The notes under the pieces were generated by a model. The model was not told the origin of the DNA. It saw only the letters and a program-made list of their open reading frames with translations, and made no database searches. A DNA stretch of 64,000 bases. Origin: UBA1426 sp050953365. Its GTDB lineage: Bacteria > Bacillota > Clostridia > Peptostreptococcales > Anaerovoracaceae. The position numbers and the translations under genes were made by a program. Where the stretch lies: contig JBMNMN010000009.1 in assembly GCA_050953365.1 (NCBI GenBank), positions 124,001-188,000 on the forward strand, written 5' to 3'. Below, in pieces: positions 42,242 to 49,797 of this stretch (positions within the stretch are counted from its first letter, which is position 1; every line of letters begins with the position of its first letter).

Positions 42242-44254
42242 ATGAGAAATTTAGGAATGATCCGTGTAGCGGCCGTATCCCCCACGCTGAAAATAGGAAA
42301 TACGGAATTCAACAGCGATGAAATTTTACGATGCGCGGAAGCGGCCTATCGGGAAGGCGCCGGCATAATTGTCTTTCCGAGCCTTTGTATAACGGGCGCA
42401 ACCTGTGGCGATCTGTTCTTTCAGGATATTCTCTATGAGAATCAGCTGACGGCATTAAATAAAATTGCCCTCTCCACAAAAAAGATGAATGCGGCACTTG
42501 TAATCGGAATTTATCTGCGGTCCGACAACCGTCTTTTCCAATGCGCTGCCCTATTGCAGAACGGACTTATTAAAGGTATTGTTCCCAAGTATTCTCCGTC
42601 AGGCGCAAAAGGTTCCGGCGACAGCCGGTGGTTCGCGCCCGGAGAAGAAGCGGAGAACCTCAGGGATTCCGTTACTCTCTTTGACTGTGAAATTCCTTTC
42701 GGAAAGTTGGTATTTCGTGATCCGGAGAGCGGCATCGCCATCGGCATCGAAGTGGACGAGGATCTATATGCTCCCGTTTCTCCCGGCGCAAGACTTTGCC
42801 TTGCCGGCGCCCATATTCTCTGCAATTCCGCCGCGAGTCGCGAGCTTGTCGGCTCCACCGCCCACAGACGCTATTCCGTTCTTCAAAAAAGCAGAGACTG
42901 TCTGTGCGGATATATATACGCCTCGGCGGGTGCCTGGGAATCCTCATCGGACGGAGTTTTCAGCGGGCATTGCCTGATTACAGAGCGGGGCGTGCTGTTG
43001 AAAGAGGATTCAGGCCTATCCCTCGACACCAAGCTTACAATAACAGATATGGATTTTGAAAGACTGGTCAACGAGAGGGCAGGTGTCTCCGGCTTTTGCA
43101 CCGCTCCTGCGGCGTCCATAAAGTCATCTGCACTTGCACAAGCGGCGGATGTCTCCACATCCGGCATATATCGGCAAGTGACCCTTCGGGTGCTTCCTCT
43201 GCTGAAAAATGATGTTCCCCTCATGAGAACTTACTCAAAAACACCTTTCATTCCGGCCAATGATGCAACCGTGAGAGCCAACTGCCGCGAAGCTTTTGAA
43301 ATCCAATCCGTCGCGCTGGCCAGACGCCTTGCGCATACCGGCTCAACGAAGGCGGTTCTTGGCATATCCGGCGGTCTCGATTCCACCTTGGCGCTTTTGG
43401 TGGCGGCAAAGGCCATGAAACTGTTAAATAAACCGGCCTCCGATATAATCGCTGTGACCATGCCCGGATTCGGAACCACTGACAAAACCTATACCAACGC
43501 CTTGGCCATGATGGAGGCAATCGGTGCAGAAATCCGGGAAATACCCATAAAAGAAGCCGTCCTCTTGCATTTCAAAGACATTTCCCACGACCCCGAAAGG
43601 AAAGACTCTATCTACGAAAACTCTCAGGCAAGAGAACGAACACAAATATTGATGGACATCGCCAATATGGAAGGCGGTATCCACGTGGGTACGGGAGATC
43701 TTTCGGAAGGAGCCCTGGGCTGGAGTACCTTTAACGGAGACCATATGGCTATGTACAACGTCAACGCAGGGGTTCCGAAAACCGTCATCCGGGCTATGAT
43801 TCAATGGTTCATTCAATGTGTTCTCACGGGGCCGAACCAGGATTCATCCTTCTGCAAGGACAACGAAAAACTGGCTGCTGCCCTGCAGGATGTTCTGGAA
43901 ACCCCGGTTTCCCCCGAACTCCTGCCTCCCGACGAGGAAGGGAAAATTGCACAAAAAACAGAAGACAAGGTGGGTCCCTATGTCCTCCACGACTTTTTCC
44001 TGTATCATACAGTCCGCTGGGGTACCTCTCCGGCTAAGCTGCTGGCAATCGCCAAAACCGCCTTTGCCGACGAATACGACGAAGATTTCATCCGCCACTG
44101 GCTGCAAGTTTTTTATCGCCGGTTCTTTGCGCATCAATTCAAGCGCAGCTGCGCTCCCGACGGCCCCAAGGTGGGTACCGTCAGCCTCTCCTCCAAAGGA
44201 GATTGGCAGATGCCCAGCGATGCGGATGTGAGCGATTGGCTGAAGGAACTATGA
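42242..44254 (+). CDS. nadE: NAD+ synthetase with N-terminal nitrilase-like domain (glutaminase apparently inactive)
   Basis: This enzyme makes NAD+ from deamido-NAD+. The 670-residue form has an N-terminal glutaminase (CN-hydrolase) domain (residues 1 to about 280) and a C-terminal synthetase domain with the P-loop SGGLDSTLALL near residue 365. The ATG at 42242 has AAAGGAGAGG upstream. In active glutamine-dependent enzymes the glutaminase triad is Glu (in PEL), Lys (in VPK) and Cys (in EICEDLW). Here the sequences read VFPSLCITG (Ser47 for Glu), VPKYSPS (Lys116 kept) and GIEVDEDLY (Asp172 for Cys). The glutaminase is therefore probably dead, and the enzyme would need free ammonia or another amidotransferase. 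A 9-bp terminator hairpin follows. Confidence 0.92.
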   Translation: MRNLGMIRVAAVSPTLKIGNTEFNSDEILRCAEAAYREGAGIIVFPSLCITGATCGDLFFQDILYENQLTALNKIALSTKKMNAALVIGIYLRSDNRLFQCAALLQNGLIKGIVPKYSPSGAKGSGDSRWFAPGEEAENLRDSVTLFDCEIPFGKLVFRDPESGIAIGIEVDEDLYAPVSPGARLCLAGAHILCNSAASRELVGSTAHRRYSVLQKSRDCLCGYIYASAGAWESSSDGVFSGHCLITERGVLLKEDSGLSLDTKLTITDMDFERLVNERAGVSGFCTAPAASIKSSALAQAADVSTSGIYRQVTLRVLPLLKNDVPLMRTYSKTPFIPANDATVRANCREAFEIQSVALARRLAHTGSTKAVLGISGGLDSTLALLVAAKAMKLLNKPASDIIAVTMPGFGTTDKTYTNALAMMEAIGAEIREIPIKEAVLLHFKDISHDPERKDSIYENSQARERTQILMDIANMEGGIHVGTGDLSEGALGWSTFNGDHMAMYNVNAGVPKTVIRAMIQWFIQCVLTGPNQDSSFCKDNEKLAAALQDVLETPVSPELLPPDEEGKIAQKTEDKVGPYVLHDFFLYHTVRWGTSPAKLLAIAKTAFADEYDEDFIRHWLQVFYRRFFAHQFKRSCAPDGPKVGTVSLSSKGDWQMPSDADVSDWLKEL

Positions 44255-44273
44255 AAAATGTAAGAAAACAACT

Positions 44274-44300
44274 GGAGGAACTATAATAAAGAGTTCCTCC
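44274..44300 (+). terminator. Terminator hairpin after nadE
   Basis: GGAGGAACT (44274-44282) pairs with AGTTCCTCC (44292-44300) around a 9-nt loop, followed by TTGGTGTTT. Confidence 0.6.
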
Positions 44301-44379
44301 TTGGTGTTTATCCTTTGTGAATAAGGAAAGTTTAACTATTCGTGGATATTCTTCTATACTAATTAACTCAAATTAACTC

Positions 44380-44425
44380 AAAGATAAAAACTCAGATCAT
44401 ATTCTGATTCTGAGTTTTTATCTTT
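44380..44425. terminator. Bidirectional terminator between nadE and the flavin reductase gene
   Basis: AAAGATAAAAACTCAGA (44380-44396) and its exact complement (44409-44425) form a 17-bp stem with A/T runs on both sides, placed between converging genes. Confidence 0.8.
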
Positions 44426-44439
44426 GGGCTTGCTTCTTT

Positions 44440-45072
44440 CTATCGTATGAAATTCGTAAAGATCTTTGCCTCGAGTTCCGGTTCGGGTACAAGATCTCTT
44501 CCGCTCTCAACCAACTTCATAAGCCAGGCCATGTTGCGTCCCAGCACCCTCATGATTTGTTTTCCTTCCTCGTCCTGCAGAGCCTCTCCCGGCATCCGGC
44601 CGTAGATCACATCCCAATAGTTTGAAGTCGCCATCAGCATTTCGGAGTAACTGATGTAATGGTTTAACTGGTCACAAGTGGCAACGCCGCCCGAGCGCCT
44701 GACTGCAACGACCGCAGCGCCCACTTTATGCCGTAGCAACCCTTTATTAACGCCACATACATAGAATGCCCTGTCTAAGAAACTTTTCATGTTACCTGCG
44801 ATGCCGGAGAAATGTACGGGTGAACCGAAGAGGATCCCGTCAGCAGACTTCATTTTCTGTATCCACTCATTTACTTCATCGTGGATTGCGCATCGCTCAT
44901 CTCTATTTTTTACGCATTTGCCGCAGGCGATGCATCCGGAAAGAGTCTTATTTCCCACATGGATAATCTCCGTTTCGATCCCGGCCTTTTCCAGTTCTTC
45001 GGCAACCGTGCAGATTGCGTGATAGGTATTCCCCTCCCGTCTGGGGCTTCCGTTAAATGCTACGACTTTCAT
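44440..45072 (-). CDS. Flavodoxin-like NAD(P)H-dependent FMN reductase
   Basis: This is a flavoprotein of about 210 residues. The ATG at 45072 gives MKVVAFNGSPRREGNTYHAI, the FMN-phosphate loop (GSPRREGNT) of the NADPH-dependent FMN reductase family, with AGGAGG 8 nt upstream. A cysteine-rich stretch, GCIACGKCVKNRDERC (about residues 46-61), resembles iron-sulfur flavoproteins, though a bound cluster is not proven; GSPVHFSGIAGNMKSFLDR is the second conserved loop. The electron acceptor is unknown. It follows ltaE by 17 bp and is probably cotranscribed with it. Confidence 0.85.
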   Translation of the reverse strand: MKVVAFNGSPRREGNTYHAICTVAEELEKAGIETEIIHVGNKTLSGCIACGKCVKNRDERCAIHDEVNEWIQKMKSADGILFGSPVHFSGIAGNMKSFLDRAFYVCGVNKGLLRHKVGAAVVAVRRSGGVATCDQLNHYISYSEMLMATSNYWDVIYGRMPGEALQDEEGKQIMRVLGRNMAWLMKLVESGRDLVPEPELEAKIFTNFIR

Positions 45073-45089
45073 GTTCTCGTCCTCCTGAA

Positions 45090-46124
45090 TTATTCCGTCT
45101 GCAGGCACTCTCTGAATTTCTGCAACACGAAATCTATGTCATCTCTTGTGACATCCACGTTGGTCACAAAACGCCATTCACCGTCTTCCGGACCGCTGAT
45201 CTTGATTCCGTTTTCAAAGAAATGGTCAATCAACTTTTGGGCGGGAACCACTTCGGGGCCCATCTCAAAGAATACCATGTTGATATCGAGCCGGTCGGCT
45301 CTGACTTTTACTCCCGGGATGCGGGAGAGTTGGTCGGCTAAATATGCCGCGTTTTCATGGTCCACATGAAGACGCTCCGTCATCTTCTCCAAAGCAATAA
45401 TGCCCGCGGCGGCAAGTATACCCGTCTGACGCATTCCGCCACCCATGAGCTTCCTGTTTTTTCTCGCTTTCTCTATGAATTGTTTCGTCCCTGCCACCAT
45501 GGACCCAACGGGAGCTGCCAGCCCCTTTGAAAGGCAGAACATGACGGAATCGGCGCAAGCCGCTATTTCCTTCGCGTCTACCCCGAGAGCCGTCGCCGCG
45601 TTGAAGATTCTGGCGCCGTCCATGTGAACCGGAATGCCGTATTTTTCTCCGATTTCCTTAATGGCCCGAAGATTCTCAACGGGAATCGCCGTTCCTAGAC
45701 CATGGGCATTTTCGACACATATCAATCCGGTGTGCGGATAGTGAATATCGTCTTCCGGACGGATTGCCGCTTCCACCTGAGCGGGGTCCAACATGCCGTT
45801 TTTACTGTCGAGGGTGCGAAGCTGCACACCTGCGATAACCGCGGCGCTGCCCACTTCGTGAAGTACTATGTGGCAGTCTTTGCCCAGAATTACCTCATCG
45901 CCTCGAAGAGTATGAGTCAGAACGCAGAGCTGGTTTCCAAAGGTTCCGCTGGGAACGAATAGAGCGGCTTCTTTTCCCACCATCTCCGCCGCCAGCTCCT
46001 GCAAGCGATTTAACGTAGGGTCATCCTCATAAACATCGTCGCCCACTTCCGCTTCGGCCATGGCTTTCCGCATCTCTTCCGTGGGCATGGTAACAGTGTC
46101 GCTTCTTAAATCAATGTATCTCAT
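45090..46124 (-). CDS. ltaE: Low-specificity L-threonine aldolase
   Basis: This PLP enzyme splits L-threonine or allo-threonine into glycine and acetaldehyde. The 344-residue protein starts MRYIDLRSDTVTMPTEEMR, the family signature, from the ATG at 46124 with AGGAGGAG upstream; the frame to 46190 is untranslated leader. The PLP lysine lies in FCLSKGLAAPVGS, and the cofactor region in VHMDGARIFNA. It is transcribed from a well-formed promoter at 46218-46246 and followed by the flavin reductase gene. Confidence 0.93.
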   Translation of the reverse strand: MRYIDLRSDTVTMPTEEMRKAMAEAEVGDDVYEDDPTLNRLQELAAEMVGKEAALFVPSGTFGNQLCVLTHTLRGDEVILGKDCHIVLHEVGSAAVIAGVQLRTLDSKNGMLDPAQVEAAIRPEDDIHYPHTGLICVENAHGLGTAIPVENLRAIKEIGEKYGIPVHMDGARIFNAATALGVDAKEIAACADSVMFCLSKGLAAPVGSMVAGTKQFIEKARKNRKLMGGGMRQTGILAAAGIIALEKMTERLHVDHENAAYLADQLSRIPGVKVRADRLDINMVFFEMGPEVVPAQKLIDHFFENGIKISGPEDGEWRFVTNVDVTRDDIDFVLQKFRECLQTE

Positions 46125-46217
46125 TTTCTCCTCCTTATGGAGGGTTCTCCTGCTTTGGGTTCCGGGACCATGCGCCCGCTTCCAAAGCACCGGAAAACTC
46201 TCTGCACTAATAAGAAA

Positions 46218-46246
46218 ATGATATCACATACGCGTTTGCGTATCAA
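46218..46246 (-). promoter_or_regulatory. Promoter of ltaE with internal palindrome
   Basis: On the minus strand TTGATA (46241-46246) and TATCAT (46218-46223) are spaced by exactly 17 bp, each with 5 of 6 consensus bases. Between and over the -35 lies the palindrome ATACGC-GTTT-GCGTAT (46228-46243), a good operator candidate. The ISLre2 element starts 18 bp further upstream. Confidence 0.65.
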
Positions 46247-46263
46247 TACAAGGCATTTCTTGA

Positions 46264-47816
46264 GACGGTGTCAAGTTGTTGTGGAGTTTTTGCTTGACAA
46301 CTCTCCCGATGTTATGCAACCAAACCCCGTTGCCGACCATAAGACCGGATCAGGATCTGTGTTGCAGTATTGACTGCCGGATTGTATTGTTCTTTTTCGA
46401 ATATACTCCAGTCCCAACAACCATGAATTGCATTTTGTAGCCGTTTTTCCCCATACTCCTTTAGAATGCTCCTGTTTTTTTCGTCTTCAGGTCGTCTGAA
46501 ATCCTTTCCTGAAACGCTGCAACCGTTTCTTGTGTAGACTCTAAGTTCTGCCATCTTGTTTAGACCGGCTTCGCTCCAACCCATAGGATTTCTGCTTAAT
46601 CTCTCCGAATACACATGACTTACTAAACCTTCTGTGCAGCTACCTATGATATCTTTTGTATATCTTCGCACAATTCCGTCCCAATTGTTTACAACATAAC
46701 GGAGGAAGTTTCGAACCCGCTTCTCTTGCTTTGGTCCCTTGCAAAGAGACAGCATTTCTCGAATGAGGCTTGTCACTTTTTCCAGGCTCTTCTCTTGAAC
46801 CGCCTGCCTTATACGGTGTCGGTAATTTTGTTTCGGAAAGGCCGCTGTCGCTTGTTTTAAGTGCTTCTCAAAGTGAAATCCATCCATAACATAGTGACAG
46901 TCGGCAAGCTCCTCCATTCCTTGCTTGATCCATGGAGCCCCATCACCATGAAGATAGATTCTCTCGATTTGATTTTCTTCATAAGCTTGTGAGATGTACC
47001 CGCCTACCGTTTCCCAAGCCTCTTTTGTTTGATGAATGGTGGAGGTAAAGTGTACCGGATTCATCAGGACATTTCGCCCTTTATGGACGGCTTGGATTCC
47101 TTCACTTAACGTAATCAATGGAACCATGCGGTTTTTACCTTCCTGTAGATGAACGTGGTCTTCATCGGCAAAAATATGTAGTTCCGATGCGACTCGCTTT
47201 TCTTTAGGGGCTGCCTTTTCCAGTTTTCCCACTGCTCTCAACTTATTCTTTACCGTCTGGCGGCTCACTTCACCGTTGGTTACTATCTTCGTACTCTTTT
47301 CATAGGAAACCTCTGCCGATTGTTCCACTAGGCGGGCGCTCACATTGGCACTCACTCGTTCATAGGCGTATATACCAATTATGAAATCCAACGGATATAC
47401 ATAGGCACCTTTTGCCTTTTCGTAATAGTAGTCTCGTTCTATGTCGATTCGACCTACCTCCGTCAGAAGACTCCTTTGCCGGTCTTTTTCTTTTAGAACA
47501 AGCCCCTGCTCTTTTCGAAATGCCTTGTCCGCTCTAAGTTCTTCATTCAATTGCTTCACGATTCCCGATATCAGGGCTCGAACGCTTTCTTTGCAAAGAC
47601 CCAGGGCATCAGATGCAAACTGATCTATATCGGATATGCCTCCTTCTTCAATCCGTTTGCAAATATTTCTTCCCAATTCCGCAATGATTTGTTGTACAAT
47701 AGTTTCCACAGAGATCTTCCCTCCTTGTTTGTGTTTTGTTGCTGAAACTATTTTAACACAGGAGAGTTGATCTCTGTTTCTTTCCTTTAAAAACTCCACA
47801 ACTATTTTACACTATC
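46264..47816 (-). mobile_element. ISLre2-family insertion sequence A, copy 2
   Basis: This 1553-bp element has the same length as copy 1 at 15.4 kb and is almost identical. The target duplication is ATTTCTTGA (46255-46263 and 47817-47825). The right-hand copy of this duplication is shared with the next element. Confidence 0.93.
46312..47709 (-). CDS. ISLre2-family transposase (UPF0236), copy 2
   Basis: Same 465-residue transposase as at 15468-16865, from the equivalent GTG start after AAGGAGGG. The only protein difference noted is Val in place of Ile (EQGLVLKEK). The frame is intact over its whole length, so this copy is probably functional. The open frame extends upstream to 47799, into the terminal repeat. 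It is transcribed in the direction of ltaE, which lies beyond its 3' end. Confidence 0.9.
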   Translation of the reverse strand: METIVQQIIAELGRNICKRIEEGGISDIDQFASDALGLCKESVRALISGIVKQLNEELRADKAFRKEQGLVLKEKDRQRSLLTEVGRIDIERDYYYEKAKGAYVYPLDFIIGIYAYERVSANVSARLVEQSAEVSYEKSTKIVTNGEVSRQTVKNKLRAVGKLEKAAPKEKRVASELHIFADEDHVHLQEGKNRMVPLITLSEGIQAVHKGRNVLMNPVHFTSTIHQTKEAWETVGGYISQAYEENQIERIYLHGDGAPWIKQGMEELADCHYVMDGFHFEKHLKQATAAFPKQNYRHRIRQAVQEKSLEKVTSLIREMLSLCKGPKQEKRVRNFLRYVVNNWDGIVRRYTKDIIGSCTEGLVSHVYSERLSRNPMGWSEAGLNKMAELRVYTRNGCSVSGKDFRRPEDEKNRSILKEYGEKRLQNAIHGCWDWSIFEKEQYNPAVNTATQILIRSYGRQRGLVA

Positions 47817-47825
47817 ATTTCTTGA

Positions 47826-49793
47826 GTTAGTGTCAAGTAATCGTTGGCAAGTTTTGTCCATACAAGTTTCCTGTGATGTTTTGATGGATATTCCGCATTT
47901 ATTCCACGGTCCTGTTTACATGGGGCCCCTGTCCCTCTGGACCCCCTTTTTTTAGGCAGAAATAACCCGCTTCTGTCGGGCGTCATTTCTGCCGCCGAGA
48001 GTTTACCAGAGGGACAGCCCCAAATAAACAGGCTTTCGCGGCATAAACGCTCTTTTTAAGGCGCAGGGTAGCAGTAGCAGCTTCATTGTGTAGAGTGTGG
48101 GCAACGTGTCTTTTGTTGTCCAAGCCTTGTGCGTCAACCTTTTAGGTTGTCCACATGGCGGCACTATCCATAGTATGGTTGGTTTGTTCGTAATTTTGCT
48201 TCCGCCTGCCGGCTATCCATCTTACCGATAAATCAGTTCACTGCTAACTCTATCATTTAGCAGATTGATAATCGCTTTACGGCCGTTTGTTACGAATGTA
48301 CTGTTAAAGGGCTTGCCTCCTCTAACTGGGTAAAGATAGCCTTGCCCATCCGTCTTCGGAGCTTTTGCTGCACTTAGGATTTCCTCTATCTCTTGCGTAT
48401 ACCGCTCCGGCAATTCCACCTTTGATAAGGACGTTACGGCTTGATGAAGCTTTCCACATACTTTCTTGCACAAGATACGTCCTAGGTTTGATGCACCTTG
48501 CTTGCTCCAACTGGCTTTCTGATGCTTCATCCGCTTCGCTGCACCATCACATACATGGTGCTCCATTGTTCCAAGATTTCGGTATTCTACACCCACCGGT
48601 GGCGATGGTAGTTTCAACCCTCTTTCCTGATAGGGAATGAGACCTTCCTGATTGCTTCTGAAGTATTGATAAAGCTTCAGAAGCTTCTTCTGTTCATCCG
48701 GCTCCTCTTCCTGTTCCCCGATCCATCTTAAATATTGCAATAGCTCTGCAATCCTCTTTTCCGAAAGCAATTTGTGTATGATCTTTCTCTGCTCTACATT
48801 CTTTACTTTCCTTAGGATCTCACGGTTCTTGTGGAATGGGTCCAGCTGGAAATGTACATCTTCATCCACAAGCCCTCCCTTGATCCACTCTCCTCCATCT
48901 CCGTTTAGAATGCGTATTTCAATTTCATCGGTGTTGAATACGGAAGCGATGGCTCCTTCCTTCTTTTTTTGAAAGGATCCTGCATCTTCGAAGCCGCAAA
49001 CCATTATCTTGTTTCGCAGGGAATAACGTCTTTCCGACTCCTTTTCCCATCCATCATAGGCTACTGCCATCTTCATCTCACGTTTCCTTGCATTTTCCGG
49101 ACGGTCTTTCCCCTGCATATTGATCCAAACGCCATCCGCTTCTTCAAACAGTATGGCTGTGGTTATCTCACCTTTTCCTTCACCTTTTTCCGCCTTCTGC
49201 GCTTCGGCTTTCTCTACTTTCTCTAGCTTCTCGCCCAAGTCCTGTATCACATTCCAGGCACCTCCGTGGCTAATTGCTTGCCCTGTCATGCTGCTCACTT
49301 TATCCGCTGTTTCCCGGTAAGAACAGACACTTACACTCTCGGCGATCCTTGTTGCGAGATTCCTTGTCACTTTCCCAAAGGTAGCCATTTTCAACACTTC
49401 ATCCAACAGGTAAACGCAGGCTTTTTCACCCGTTTCAAGGGTTGTCTCATATACGGTTCTATCATAGGTAACCTCACCCATTAGTGTTTTTAATGTTGTA
49501 GCCCGGCTGCCCTTATGCCGATACGTCTTTTTATCCCTGCTTTCTGCAAGTTGTTTATCCATCTGCTTTAGCACTTCTTCCATCAGGCTTGCTGCATACT
49601 CGCATCCAATTCGGAAAATCTCTTTCTCTAAAGTATTGAAGTCTAGTTCCTTCTCTGATAATATAGTTTTCATCATACAAGCCTCCTGTTGGTTGTTGTC
49701 ACAAACTTATCTTACAGGAATTCTTGTATGAGGGGAAGGGGGCTTTGCTCTCTTCCTTTTTTCTTTCTTTGCCAACTAAAATTATACTCTAAG
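47826..49793 (-). mobile_element. Second ISLre2-type insertion sequence (B)
   Basis: This 1968-bp element begins GTTAGTGTCAAGTAATCG and, read inward from the other end, CTTAGAGTATAATTTTAG, both continuing into TTGGCAA: imperfect inverted repeats of about 25 bp. It is flanked by ATTTCTTGA at 47817-47825 and 49794-49802. Its left, non-coding 390 bp contain a long hairpin (47911-48032) with arms CCTGTTTA / TAAACAGG, GGGGC / GCCCC, GTCCCTCTGG / CCAGAGGGAC and GGCAGAAAT / ATTTCTGCC. Confidence 0.88.
48222..49676 (-). CDS. ISLre2-family transposase (UPF0236), type B
   Basis: The 484-residue transposase has the UPF0236 layout but is clearly different from type A. It starts MMKTILSEKELDFNTLEKEIF with AGGAGG 7 nt upstream. 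Recognisable parts are YRHKGSRATTLKTLMGEVTYDRTVY, TTAILFEEADGVWINMQGKDR (first acidic cluster), ILNGDGGEWIKGG (Asp) and HFQLDPFHKNREILRK (Asp); the C-terminus GRKAIINLLNDRVSSELIYR is complete. No frameshift is seen, so it may be active. A Lys/Glu-rich segment (KAEAQKAEKGEGKGE) lies in the middle. Confidence 0.9.
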   Translation of the reverse strand: MMKTILSEKELDFNTLEKEIFRIGCEYAASLMEEVLKQMDKQLAESRDKKTYRHKGSRATTLKTLMGEVTYDRTVYETTLETGEKACVYLLDEVLKMATFGKVTRNLATRIAESVSVCSYRETADKVSSMTGQAISHGGAWNVIQDLGEKLEKVEKAEAQKAEKGEGKGEITTAILFEEADGVWINMQGKDRPENARKREMKMAVAYDGWEKESERRYSLRNKIMVCGFEDAGSFQKKKEGAIASVFNTDEIEIRILNGDGGEWIKGGLVDEDVHFQLDPFHKNREILRKVKNVEQRKIIHKLLSEKRIAELLQYLRWIGEQEEEPDEQKKLLKLYQYFRSNQEGLIPYQERGLKLPSPPVGVEYRNLGTMEHHVCDGAAKRMKHQKASWSKQGASNLGRILCKKVCGKLHQAVTSLSKVELPERYTQEIEEILSAAKAPKTDGQGYLYPVRGGKPFNSTFVTNGRKAIINLLNDRVSSELIYR

Positions 49794-49797
49794 ATTT

